A stretch of 27,202 bases of DNA from DATDAH01 sp036525535 (lineage in GTDB: Bacteria > Actinomycetota > Acidimicrobiia > Acidimicrobiales > DATDAH01). Positions 14,697 through 22,232 of the stretch are shown here, piece after piece (the first letter of the stretch is position 1; the number at the start of each line of letters is the position of its first letter). The stretch lies in the NCBI GenBank assembly GCA_036525535.1, contig DATDAH010000176.1, positions 1 through 27,202 on the forward strand, in the 5' to 3' direction. The notes below the pieces were generated by a model. The model was not told the origin of the DNA, searched no databases, and saw nothing but the letters and a program-made list of their open reading frames with translations. Position numbers and translations under genes: made by a program.

Positions 14697-15347
14697 GTGG
14701 ACCGAATCGGCGCGCTGGCCCATGCCTTGACGGCGCGGCGCGACCCGGAGAAGGCGGCGGCCATGGCCGCCTACATGAAGGACCAGTTCCCCTTCCTCGG
14801 CGTGGCGAGCCCCGAGCGGCGGACGGCGCAGCGAGAGGCGCTCGGCGACTGGCGCGCCCCCACCGAGGACGAGCTCTCGGATTTCGCCAGGGCCTGCTGG
14901 GCGAAGGACGAGCGGGAGTTCCAGTACGCCGCCTGTGACACGCTCCTCCGCCACGTGAAGCGCATCGGCCCGGACGCCCTCGACCTCTGCGAAGACCTGA
15001 TCACCGACAAGCCGTGGTGGGACACGACCGACGCCCTGGCCAGTCGGGTCGTGGCCTTCCACGCTCGGCGACCGGTCCTCGAGCGCTGGCTGACATCCGG
15101 GAACCTCTGGCTCGAGCGGACCGCGATCATCCACCAGCTGGGCGACAAGCAGGCGACCGACGAGGCTTTCCTCTTCCACGCGTGCCTGACCCACGCCGCG
15201 TCGACCGACTTCTTCCACCGCAAGGCCATCGGCTGGGCCCTCCGCCAGTACGCCAAGGTGTCACCTGACACCGTCCGCATCTTCGTCGCCGACCACGCCG
15301 ACGAGCTCTCCGGCCTCTCCAAGCGCGAAGCCCTCAAACACCTCTGA
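14697..15347 (+). CDS. alkD: AlkD-like DNA alkylation repair glycosylase
   Basis: 216 residues, HEAT-like repeat superhelix of the DNA alkylation repair family, which removes bulky or cationic N3/N7-alkylpurines. The functional residues recognised by comparison with Bacillus AlkD are in place: KPWWDTTDAL (W108 and D112), LWLERTAIIHQL (R141) and RKAIGWALRQYAK, where the GW tryptophan completes the aromatic cleft. GTG start at 14697, without a Shine-Dalgarno and only 6 bases after a -10-like GACACT. It overlaps the 3' end of the convergent PhyH gene by 14 bp. It stands alone, so a housekeeping base-repair role is likely. Confidence 0.9.
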   Translation: MDRIGALAHALTARRDPEKAAAMAAYMKDQFPFLGVASPERRTAQREALGDWRAPTEDELSDFARACWAKDEREFQYAACDTLLRHVKRIGPDALDLCEDLITDKPWWDTTDALASRVVAFHARRPVLERWLTSGNLWLERTAIIHQLGDKQATDEAFLFHACLTHAASTDFFHRKAIGWALRQYAKVSPDTVRIFVADHADELSGLSKREALKHL

Positions 15348-16200
15348 CGGTGCTCGGGAACGCGACTTCACCCCCGCGGAGGACAGGGGTCCAGAGGTAG
15401 TAGCTGCCGGCCTTGGCGTGCTGGAGGCGGGCGGCGGCGTCCTCCGGGAGGTCGCCGAGGGCCTCGTCGTTCGCGGCCAAGGCCTCGCCGGTGCGGTCGA
15501 TCGTCCCGGCCACGCCGTAGTGGTACACCATCGCCGCCCGCAGCCCGTCGGAGCCGTTGTCCTTCGAGCGGTGCATGAGGTGGCTGTCGAACACGAGCAC
15601 GTCGCCCGGATCCATCAGCACGCAGACCTCGTCGGCCATGTCGTGGTCCACGATCTCGACGTAGCCGAAGTTGGCCGACGCGCGGGTGTCGGGGACGTGC
15701 TCGTGGACGGTCTCCCGGTGCGAGCCGGGCAGGACCCACAACGGGCCGTTCGCATCGGTCGCCGCCGTCACCGCGATCCAGACGCCGACCTGGTGGTCCG
15801 GCTCGAACGGGAAGTAGAGGCTGTCCTGGTGCCAGGGCTGGCCGATGGCGCCCGGGTTCTTGAAGATGAACTGCGACAGGAAGCAGTCCAGGTCCTCACC
15901 CAGCAGGTCGGCGACGGCGGCCAGGATCCGGGGATCTCGGCTGACCGGACCGAAGACCGGGTCCCAGTGGTGGAGCAGGAACACCTTGGACACGAAGTCC
16001 TCGGGATCGGTCGCGCCCGGCCACGATTTCTTCTCCGGAGCGACGAACGAGCCTTTGGGCATGGGCTCGCCGGAGGCCGCGAGGCGACAGAGCTCGACGG
16101 CGCGGTCGAGCTGGGCCGTGACCAGCGGTGGGTCGAGCAGATGGCGGAGGATGACGAAGCCCTCCTCGTCCCACTGCCGGCGCAGGTCCTCGGTCAGCAC
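15334..16200 (-). CDS. Phytanoyl-CoA dioxygenase (PhyH)-family Fe(II)/2-oxoglutarate oxygenase
   Basis: 288 residues forming a double-stranded beta-helix oxygenase. The metal triad is visible: H124 and D126 in QPWHQDSLYF, and H210 in DSHLMHRS. R221 (GLRAAMVYH) is the likely 2-oxoglutarate anchor. LPGSHRE (157-163) is another family mark. Members hydroxylate acyl-CoAs or many small molecules, so the substrate cannot be named. The branched-chain or sterol degradation genes nearby make an acyl-type substrate attractive, but this is inference. GTG start at 16200; TACTCT lies 7 bases upstream and no Shine-Dalgarno is present. Divergent from the LmeA-like gene. Confidence 0.9.
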   Translation of the reverse strand: MLTEDLRRQWDEEGFVILRHLLDPPLVTAQLDRAVELCRLAASGEPMPKGSFVAPEKKSWPGATDPEDFVSKVFLLHHWDPVFGPVSRDPRILAAVADLLGEDLDCFLSQFIFKNPGAIGQPWHQDSLYFPFEPDHQVGVWIAVTAATDANGPLWVLPGSHRETVHEHVPDTRASANFGYVEIVDHDMADEVCVLMDPGDVLVFDSHLMHRSKDNGSDGLRAAMVYHYGVAGTIDRTGEALAANDEALGDLPEDAAARLQHAKAGSYYLWTPVLRGGEVAFPSTVRGV

Positions 16201-16207
16201 CGTGCGG

Positions 16208-16223
16208 AGAGTAGTGACAGGGT
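16208..16223. promoter_or_regulatory. Back-to-back -10 hexamers of the PhyH / LmeA-like divergon
   Basis: Minus strand TACTCT (16208-16213) ends 7 bases before the PhyH GTG. Plus strand CAGGGT (16218-16223) ends 7 bases before the ATG at 16231. The hexamers are 4 bp apart, and the start codons are separated by 30 bp. Confidence 0.45.
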
Positions 16224-16230
16224 TTGGGAG

Positions 16231-17040
16231 ATGAGCTGGTTCATGCGGCCGGACAAGTGGCCCATCACGCCTCAGGACTGGCTCAAGGTGGTGGACGACC
16301 TCGCCCGGGCCCCCACGCGGGTCCTGTTGGAGACCTTCGCCTCCGTGGCCGACGCGCTGGTGGGCAAGGAGGTCGAGCTGCGGTCAGCCAAAGGGACCGT
16401 CACCGTCAACGTCTCCTCGGTCGTCGGCACCCACTCGGCGCCCCCGGTGGCTCTGGGCGCGTGGCGACCCGGCCTCGACCTCGAGGGCCTCGAGGAGGTC
16501 GACATCGTCGTGCACGACGTGCGCTGGGACGGTGGTCGTATCGACCGGTTGACCATCCGGGCCCAGAACGTCAACCTCGAGGGCGGCGTGGTGTCCAGCG
16601 TCGTGGCCGGTCCCGTCGACCTGGCCGGCGAGGTGGACCAGGCCACCTTGGACGAGTTGCTGGAGCGCTACGAGGCACCGGTCCAGGTGATCCTCGACGG
16701 GACGGACCGGGCCACCGTCCACCAGGGCGGTCGCCTGACCGCGACGGTCTCAGCCGAGCTCGACGGCGACGAGGTCACCTTCCCGATCCACGAGGTGCGC
16801 TGGGCGGGCATCCCGCTGCCGTTCGTCCACCGCTTCCTGACCACCCGCCGGGCCACGGTCCCGCCGCTCCCCCGGGGGGTGCAGCTGACCGGCGTGGCCT
16901 CCGCACGCGGCGTCCTGCGGGCGACGGCGGTCCTGGACGAGTTTCGCGAGCCGCTGGTCGTCGAATCCGTGCTCCGGGCGGCATCGACCGTCGGTCAGCG
17001 GGTCGTGGTCAACCGGACGACAACCCCCCGTCAGGCCTGA
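16231..17040 (+). CDS. LmeA/DUF2993-like lipid-binding protein, without signal peptide
   Basis: 269 residues from ATG 16231. A second ATG at 16243 is possible. The protein consists of two similar halves rich in beta strands: VDIVVHDVRWDGGRIDRLTI followed by PVDLAGEVDQATLDELLER, then ATVSAELDGDEVTFPIHEVRW. This pattern resembles DUF2993/LmeA proteins, which bind phospholipid or act in mycobacterial lipomannan maturation. Unlike those, no signal peptide or membrane anchor is evident, so it may be cytoplasmic or peripheral. It overlaps the convergent hydrolase 3' end by 10 bp. The family call is moderate; a different BPI/SMP-like barrel is possible. Confidence 0.6.
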   Translation: MSWFMRPDKWPITPQDWLKVVDDLARAPTRVLLETFASVADALVGKEVELRSAKGTVTVNVSSVVGTHSAPPVALGAWRPGLDLEGLEEVDIVVHDVRWDGGRIDRLTIRAQNVNLEGGVVSSVVAGPVDLAGEVDQATLDELLERYEAPVQVILDGTDRATVHQGGRLTATVSAELDGDEVTFPIHEVRWAGIPLPFVHRFLTTRRATVPPLPRGVQLTGVASARGVLRATAVLDEFREPLVVESVLRAASTVGQRVVVNRTTTPRQA

Positions 17041-18281
17041 TCCACTCGTACCTTGTGCACAGCCCCGCCCGATGGGGCGGCCTGGCGGGCAAGGTACGTG
17101 GAGTGGAGCCAGGCCAGCCAGCGGGCGATGCCGTTGACGACGTGGGTGCCGCGCACCGTGTGGAAGGTGTCGAAGGCGTGCTGGGCGGCGGGCAGCTCGG
17201 CGTAGACGACCGGCTGGCCGGTCGCGGCGCTCAGCTCGGCGACGAAGGCTCGGGCCTCGGTGACGTAGGCCATCGAGTCGAACGTGCCGTGGAGCACGAA
17301 GAACGGTGGGGCGTGGGGCCCGACCTGGACGATGGGTGATGCCGCGTCCCAGCGCTCAGGGCACTCGGCCGGCGAGCACTTCATGATCGTCTTGGCGTAG
17401 AAGCGCTCGAGGCGGTGCCGGCCTCGCGCCCCGTGGCGGTCGAGGAAGTCGTAGACGCCATACAGGGGCACGCAGCCCTGCACCCGGGTCACGGGGTCGA
17501 GGGCGGCCAGGGCCACCAGGTGGCCACCGGCCGAGCCACCGGTCAGCACGATGAAGTCCGGGTCGGCACCCAGCTCGCCGGCGTGGGCCCGGACCCAGGT
17601 GACGGCGGTCTTCAGGTCGTCGAGGTGTTCGGGAAAGGTCGCCTTCGGGCTGAGGCGGTAGTTGACGGAGACCACCACCCAGCCCTCCTGGGCGAGATGC
17701 CAGGTCAGGGGCTTGGCCTGACGCTCCTTGCGCCCGTGCATCCACGAGCCACCGTGGACGTGGATGAGCGTCGGAGCCGGACCGCTGGTGTCCCGGTGAC
17801 GGTAGACGTCGAGGGTGTTGAACCTCCCGTGGGGCCCATAGGACAGGTCACGGGTGACCTCGACGTCGGCCACCGCGTAGTGGAAGGGTCGCAGCAGCAG
17901 CCCGCGAGGTACGTGTTGGCGCAGTGGCCCGGCCAGCGGCGGGGCGATGGCGTCCCGGTAGTCGGGCCCGAGGGCGTCGACCAGGGCCTGCTCGACGACG
18001 GGCTCGGCCTGGCCGGCCCGGTGGTGGGCCAGCAGGAGGCCGACGGCGCTGAGTCCCATGAGGACGAGACCGACCTGGCCGATCGGCGCATCGAGGGCGC
18101 CGGCGCTCACCGCACTGGCCACGACCACGGCCTGCCACCCAAGGTGGAACAGGGCGAGCTCGCCCGTCAACCAGCCGGCCAGGAACCAGGCCATGGCGAA
18201 CGGCGGCCGGCCCCGGAAGGTGGCCAGGAAGGCGTGGGTCGCGCAGAGCGCCCCGATCAGGAAGAACGCCTCCGGACTCAC
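17031..18281 (-). CDS. Membrane-anchored alpha/beta hydrolase (HSL/BD-FAE-like esterase)
   Basis: 416 residues. The N-terminal ~88 residues hold about three hydrophobic helices (4-20, 28-48, 50-85), so the enzyme is membrane-bound. The catalytic part from about 140 has the oxyanion motif HVHGGSW (174-180), nucleophile S250 in GGSAGG, D335 in HGTFDSM and H368 in AQHAFD, a complete triad typical of carboxylesterase/lipase family IV-like hydrolases. GTG start with GAGGT five bases upstream. It is the last gene of a minus-strand group after two acyl-CoA dehydrogenases (42-bp gap), suggesting release or processing of an ester or acyl substrate for that pathway. Confidence 0.88.
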   Translation of the reverse strand: MSPEAFFLIGALCATHAFLATFRGRPPFAMAWFLAGWLTGELALFHLGWQAVVVASAVSAGALDAPIGQVGLVLMGLSAVGLLLAHHRAGQAEPVVEQALVDALGPDYRDAIAPPLAGPLRQHVPRGLLLRPFHYAVADVEVTRDLSYGPHGRFNTLDVYRHRDTSGPAPTLIHVHGGSWMHGRKERQAKPLTWHLAQEGWVVVSVNYRLSPKATFPEHLDDLKTAVTWVRAHAGELGADPDFIVLTGGSAGGHLVALAALDPVTRVQGCVPLYGVYDFLDRHGARGRHRLERFYAKTIMKCSPAECPERWDAASPIVQVGPHAPPFFVLHGTFDSMAYVTEARAFVAELSAATGQPVVYAELPAAQHAFDTFHTVRGTHVVNGIARWLAWLHSTYLARQAAPSGGAVHKVRVDQA

Positions 18282-18323
18282 TCGGACCTCATCGGCCGAA
18301 ACCCGCGAGTCGTCAGGCCACGG

Positions 18324-19259
18324 TCACTGGTCGAGGAGGGCAGTGGCGACGCGGCGACGGTGCCAGGCGGCGTCGCCCCACGCCGGGCTGAGGGCCCAGA
18401 CCCGCTTCATCCAGAGGTGGAGGTCGGACTCGAACGTGTAGCCGATGGCACCGTGGACCTGGAGGGCGACCCGGGCGGCTTGCTCGGCCGCGTCACCGGC
18501 CATGGCCTTGGCCATCGAGACATCGCGGGCGATCGTGGGCTGGTCGGTGGCCAGCGACCAGGCGGCCCGGTAGACGGCCGGGGCGGCGAACTCGACCGCC
18601 AGGTGGGCCGACGCCAGGTGGTGCTTCACGGCCTGGAACCCGCCGATGGGCTGACCGAACTGCTGGCGCTCCTTGGCGTAGTCGACGGTGACCTCGACGA
18701 GCCGACGGGCTGCGCCCACGAGGGTGGCCGCCGTGCCGAACGCCATTGGCTCGAACGGGTCGCGGTCGAGGGTGGCCAGGGCCCGGCCCCCCGTCACGTC
18801 GGCCGTGCGGACGAGGCGGCGGGCCCGGTCGACCGAGGGCTGGGGCTGGACGCCGGTCGGCGCCGGGTAGACGGTCGAGCCGACGACCACGACGTCGGCG
18901 GAGGCGGCCCCGGCCACGTGGGTGGCGTCGGCGGGCGCGGCAGCCACCTTGGCCGAACCCCCTCCTGGAACCTCCCGGGCCAGCAGGGCCGACTCCATGA
19001 GCGGTTCGGGCAGGGCCGCCCGACCCGCTTCCTCCAACAGGAGGACCAGGTCGACCTCGGTCAGGCCCAGCCCACCGTCGGATTCCGGCACGGTCAGGCC
19101 CACGACGCCCATCTCGACCAGGGCCTCCCAACGGTCCCCGTCCCACGGGTCGTCCGCGTCCCACGCCATCCGCACCGCTTCTGGCGGGCACGTCCCGGCC
19201 AGCAGCTCCCGCACCGCGTCCCGAAAGGCGAGCTGGTCCTCGGAGAAGGCGAGCTCCAT
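18324..19259 (-). CDS. Acyl-CoA dehydrogenase, short subunit of a probable heteromeric pair
   Basis: 311 residues from ATG 19259 (MELAFSEDQLAFRDAV), the usual acyl-CoA dehydrogenase opening. The upstream extension of the frame is low-complexity shadow. The N-terminal helical domain (1-110) is followed by a shrunken beta domain (about 110-160), then the C-terminal FAD helices: ERQQFGQPIGGFQAVKHHLA and QVHGAIGYTFESDLHLWMKR. Full-length family members have ~380 residues. This short form matches the partner subunits of actinobacterial alpha2beta2 FadE (ChsE-type) enzymes, where only one chain binds FAD fully. It follows the longer dehydrogenase by 70 bp that contains a hairpin. Confidence 0.88.
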   Translation of the reverse strand: MELAFSEDQLAFRDAVRELLAGTCPPEAVRMAWDADDPWDGDRWEALVEMGVVGLTVPESDGGLGLTEVDLVLLLEEAGRAALPEPLMESALLAREVPGGGSAKVAAAPADATHVAGAASADVVVVGSTVYPAPTGVQPQPSVDRARRLVRTADVTGGRALATLDRDPFEPMAFGTAATLVGAARRLVEVTVDYAKERQQFGQPIGGFQAVKHHLASAHLAVEFAAPAVYRAAWSLATDQPTIARDVSMAKAMAGDAAEQAARVALQVHGAIGYTFESDLHLWMKRVWALSPAWGDAAWHRRRVATALLDQ

Positions 19260-19270
19260 CAGCTGACCCC

Positions 19271-19324
19271 CCGTTCTGGAACCTGAAACCCGCGGACCGT
19301 CACAAGCTGCAGGTTCCAGAACGG
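19271..19324. repeat. 15-bp-arm inverted repeat between the two acyl-CoA dehydrogenase genes
   Basis: Arms 19271-19285 (CCGTTCTGGAACCTG) and 19310-19324 are exact reverse complements, with a 24-base spacer. No T-run follows on the minus strand. It starts 5 bases after the stop of the upstream gene (19330) and may tune expression of the second subunit or stabilise the first mRNA. Confidence 0.75.
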
Positions 19325-19329
19325 TGAGG

Positions 19330-20484
19330 TCATCGGACCCTCGGGAGACCGAGGACGCGTTCGGCGACGACGTTGCGCTGGATCTCGTTGGTGCCGGCGT
19401 AGATGGGGCCGGCCAGCGAGAACAGCCAGCCATCCAGCCAGCGGCCGTCATCGGGGGTGTCCTCGCTGTCGAGGCCCAGCTCGGCTTCGGTGCCGACCAG
19501 GCGTTGGGCCGTCTGGTTCAGGTGGACGTCGAGCTCGGACCACCAGAGCTTCATCAGGCTGGCCTCAGCTCCCATGGGCTGGCCGGTCTGCAGCATGCGG
19601 CTGACGGCCTGGAAGGTCAGGAGCCGGTAGGCCTCGGCGTTCATCCAGGCCCGGGCCACGTCGTCCCGCAGGTGCTCGTCGGGCCGGCGCCGGTAGAGAT
19701 CGATCAGGCGGTCAGCGGCCGCCATGAACCGACCGGGGCTGCGCAGGGTCAGGCCGCGCTCGGAGGACGCCGTGGCCATGGCCACCCGCCAGCCCTCGTT
19801 GACCCCGCCGAGGACATTGGCCGACGGCACCCGGACCTCCTCCAAGAAGACCTCGGCGAAGGCCACGTCGTCGTGCAGGCCGCTGATGGGGCGCACGGTC
19901 ACGCCCTCGGCGTCCAGCGGGACGAGGAAGTAGGTCAGGCCGTGGTGGCGCGGGGCCTCGGGGTCCGAGCGGAACAGGCCGAAGAGCCAGTCGCAGAACA
20001 GGCCTCGGGTCGACCATGTCTTCTGCCCGGTCAGCACCCAGTCGTCGCCGTCCTGAACGGCCCGGCTGCGCAGGCCGGCCAGGTCGCTGCCGGCGTCGGG
20101 CTCGGACCAGCCCTGGGCCCAAAGCTCCTCCCCCGCCGCCATCTTGGGCAGGTAGCGATCCTGCTGCTCCTTGGTCCCGTGCTCGAAGATCGTCGGCGCC
20201 AGCAGGAAGATGCCGTTCTGGGTGACCCGGCCGGGGCCTCCCGCCGCCCAGTACTCCTCCTCGAAGATCAGCCATTCGATGAGGTCGGCGCCCCGACCGC
20301 CGTACTCCTCAGGCCACGACACGACGGCCCAGCGGGCGTCGAACAGCGTCCGTTCCCACACCTTGTGGGCTGCGAATCCCGGGGCCGTGTTCATCGACGC
20401 CAGCCCCGACGGCACGTTGGCCCGCAACCACCCTCGCGCCTCGGCCCGAAAGGCCTCGTGCTGATCGGAGAAGGTCAGGTCCAT
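19330..20484 (-). CDS. Acyl-CoA dehydrogenase, long (FAD-binding) subunit
   Basis: 384 residues from ATG 20484 (MDLTFSDQHEAFRAEARGWL). FAD and substrate motifs are clear: WAQGWSEPDAGSDLAGL (about 129-145), FLEEVRVPSANVLG, and the C-terminal IYAGTNEIQRNVVAERVLGLPR. In MCAD-type enzymes the catalytic Glu sits in YEGT; here it is YAGT, so the base must lie elsewhere, as in the isovaleryl-type or heteromeric sterol enzymes. It leads a minus-strand group with the short dehydrogenase and the alpha/beta hydrolase, and is divergent from the DUF35-Ltp-thiolase genes. It oxidises an acyl-CoA to the enoyl-CoA; the chain is probably branched or cyclic, by context. Confidence 0.92.
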   Translation of the reverse strand: MDLTFSDQHEAFRAEARGWLRANVPSGLASMNTAPGFAAHKVWERTLFDARWAVVSWPEEYGGRGADLIEWLIFEEEYWAAGGPGRVTQNGIFLLAPTIFEHGTKEQQDRYLPKMAAGEELWAQGWSEPDAGSDLAGLRSRAVQDGDDWVLTGQKTWSTRGLFCDWLFGLFRSDPEAPRHHGLTYFLVPLDAEGVTVRPISGLHDDVAFAEVFLEEVRVPSANVLGGVNEGWRVAMATASSERGLTLRSPGRFMAAADRLIDLYRRRPDEHLRDDVARAWMNAEAYRLLTFQAVSRMLQTGQPMGAEASLMKLWWSELDVHLNQTAQRLVGTEAELGLDSEDTPDDGRWLDGWLFSLAGPIYAGTNEIQRNVVAERVLGLPRVR

Positions 20485-20493
20485 GCCGGCGAG

Positions 20494-20561
20494 AGCCTGA
20501 CGCCCCGTCCGACCGAGTCGCAACTCGGACCTGACGACCCGTCAGATGGGGCGAGTACCCT
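20494..20561. promoter_or_regulatory. Divergent promoter region of the beta-oxidation cluster, with dyads
   Basis: The 84-bp gap holds CCGAGT-N4-ACTCGG (20513-20528) and CTGACG-N3-CGTCAG (20531-20545). The second dyad covers a CTGACG -35-like element. TACCCT (20556-20561) ends 7 bases before the GTG of the DUF35 gene, suggesting a leaderless start. Leftward, CAGGCT (20494-20499) lies 9 bases before the dehydrogenase ATG. The dyads may be operators; neither matches the KstR or KstR2 sites known to me. Confidence 0.45.
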
Positions 20562-20568
20562 CCGAGCC

Positions 20569-21024
20569 GTGAGCTCGACGGACACGGCGAAGCCGCGGGT
20601 GGCGGCGATCGAGGGGTGGTTCACCCTCGACGACCCTCCCCACCTGCTCGGGACGAAGTGCTCGGTCTGCGGCACCTACTTCTTCCCCAGGGAGGACGGC
20701 TGGTGTCGGCGTCCGGGGTGCGGCAGCACCGAGCTGGTCGAGGTCGAGCTGAGCCGGACCGGGAGGATCTGGTCCTACACCGACGCCCAGTACCAGCCCC
20801 CGACCCCCTACGTCTCCCCCCACGAGGAGTTCCAGAGCTTCGCCCAGGCCGCCGTGGAGCTGGCCGACGAGCAGCTCATCGTCATGGGCCAGGTCGTGGA
20901 GGGCGTGGCCGTGGGCGACCTGGCCACCGGCCAGGAGGTCGAACTGGTCGTCGAGCCGTTGTTCGAGGACGACGAGGCGGTCCACGTGGTCTGGAAGTGG
21001 AGGCCGGTGGAGGCCACGCCGTGA
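20569..21024 (+). CDS. DUF35 / OB-fold zinc-ribbon protein, thiolase partner
   Basis: 151 residues from GTG 20569. An N-terminal rubredoxin-like zinc ribbon is seen as C31, C34, C46 and C51 (CSVC...CRRPGC), followed by an OB-fold acyl-CoA-binding DUF35 domain (about 55-145). These proteins partner thiolase-fold enzymes. In sterol side-chain degradation the ChsH2 DUF35 domain holds the Ltp2 aldolase. The stop overlaps the start of the downstream Ltp-type gene by 4 bp (GTGA), a tight coupling that supports a one-to-one complex. Unlike ChsH2, there is no MaoC hydratase domain. The start lies 7 bases after a TACCCT hexamer, without a Shine-Dalgarno. Confidence 0.9.
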   Translation: MSSTDTAKPRVAAIEGWFTLDDPPHLLGTKCSVCGTYFFPREDGWCRRPGCGSTELVEVELSRTGRIWSYTDAQYQPPTPYVSPHEEFQSFAQAAVELADEQLIVMGQVVEGVAVGDLATGQEVELVVEPLFEDDEAVHVVWKWRPVEATP

Positions 21025-22211
21025 GGGACGTCGTCGTCGCCGGGGTCGGCATGCACCCATGGGGCAAGTGGGGCCGCAACTTCGTCGAGTACGGCCGGGC
21101 GGCGGCGGCCGATGCGCTGGAGGACAGCGGCATCGACTGGCAGGACGTCGAGTTCGTGTCCGGCGCCGACACCATCCGCAACGGCTACCCGGGCTTCATC
21201 GCCGGGGCCACCTTCGCCCAGGCGATGGGCTGGACGGGCGTGCCGGTGGCCAGCAGCTACGCCGCCTGTGCGTCCGGCGCCACGGCCATGAGCGTCGCCC
21301 GGGACCGCATCCGGGCCGGGGCCTGCGACATCGCCCTCGTGGTCGGGGCCGACACGACGCCCAAGGGGTTCTTCAAGCCCGTCGAAGGCGCCGACCGCTT
21401 CACCGATCCGGACTGGCTGCGCTTCCGACTGCTGGGGGCCACCAACCCGACCTACTTCGCCCTCTACGCCCGCCGACGCATGGACCTCTACGGCGCCACC
21501 GACGAGGACTTCGCCCAGGTCAAGGTCAAGAACGCCAAGCACGGCCTGGCCAACCCGAAGGCTCGTTACCGCAAGGAGGTCACGATCGAGGAGGTCCTGG
21601 CCTCCCCGATGGTGGCCGACCCGCTGCGCCTGCTCGAGATCTGCGCCACCTCCGACGGTGGGGCGGCCGTGATCCTCATGAGCCAGGACGAAGCCGAGCG
21701 CCGGGGTGTCGCCGACCCGCCGACGGTGGCGGCCATCTCCACGGTCACGCCGACGTACCCCAACACCGTGCTCGACCTGCCCGAGTTCGCCACGGACTCG
21801 GCGGCGGTGAGCGCCGCCCCCGAGCTGACCTACCGGGCCGCCATCAGTGCCGCGGCCTATGAGGAGGCGGGCCTCGGCCCCGACGACATCGACCTGGCCG
21901 AGGTCTACGACCTGTCGACCGCTCTCGAGCTGGACTGGGTCGAGAGCCTGGGCCTCTGCAAGGAGGGCGAGGCCGAGCAGCTCGTCCGCACCGGTGACAC
22001 CAGCATCGGCGGTCGCATCCCCGTGAACACCTCGGGCGGTCTGTCCAGCTTCGGCGAGGCCATTCCCGCCCAGGCCCTGGCCCAGGTCTGCGAGCTCACC
22101 TGGCAGCTGCGGGGCCAGGCCGGTGACCGCCAGGTCGACGGCGCCCAGGTCGGCATCACCGCCAACCAGGGCCTGTTCGGCCACGGCTCATCGGTCATCC
22201 TGACCCGCTAG
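21021..22211 (+). CDS. Ltp/SCP-x-type thiolase-fold protein (lipid-transfer thiolase or retro-aldolase)
   Basis: 396 residues with a complete thiolase fold. YAACASGATAMSVARD puts C83 where thiolases have the nucleophile. DIDLAEVYDLSTALELDW replaces the NEAFA motif of degradative thiolases, and NTSGGLSSFGEAIPAQALAQ plus NQGLFGHGSSV close the protein as in SCP-x/Ltp proteins. With the adjacent DUF35 protein it probably forms an Ltp-DUF35 complex that cleaves a beta-ketoacyl-CoA or, as Ltp2 does, a beta-hydroxyacyl-CoA by retro-aldol. Which reaction is used cannot be settled by eye. GTG start overlaps the DUF35 stop. Confidence 0.9.
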   Translation: MRDVVVAGVGMHPWGKWGRNFVEYGRAAAADALEDSGIDWQDVEFVSGADTIRNGYPGFIAGATFAQAMGWTGVPVASSYAACASGATAMSVARDRIRAGACDIALVVGADTTPKGFFKPVEGADRFTDPDWLRFRLLGATNPTYFALYARRRMDLYGATDEDFAQVKVKNAKHGLANPKARYRKEVTIEEVLASPMVADPLRLLEICATSDGGAAVILMSQDEAERRGVADPPTVAAISTVTPTYPNTVLDLPEFATDSAAVSAAPELTYRAAISAAAYEEAGLGPDDIDLAEVYDLSTALELDWVESLGLCKEGEAEQLVRTGDTSIGGRIPVNTSGGLSSFGEAIPAQALAQVCELTWQLRGQAGDRQVDGAQVGITANQGLFGHGSSVILTR

Positions 22212-22232
22212 ACCCGAACGGAGGACGTGCAC

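Noticed and set aside
20494..20561. KstR/KstR2 operator in the beta-oxidation divergon
   Set aside because: Neither known KstR-type palindrome is present; sterol control cannot be claimed from it.
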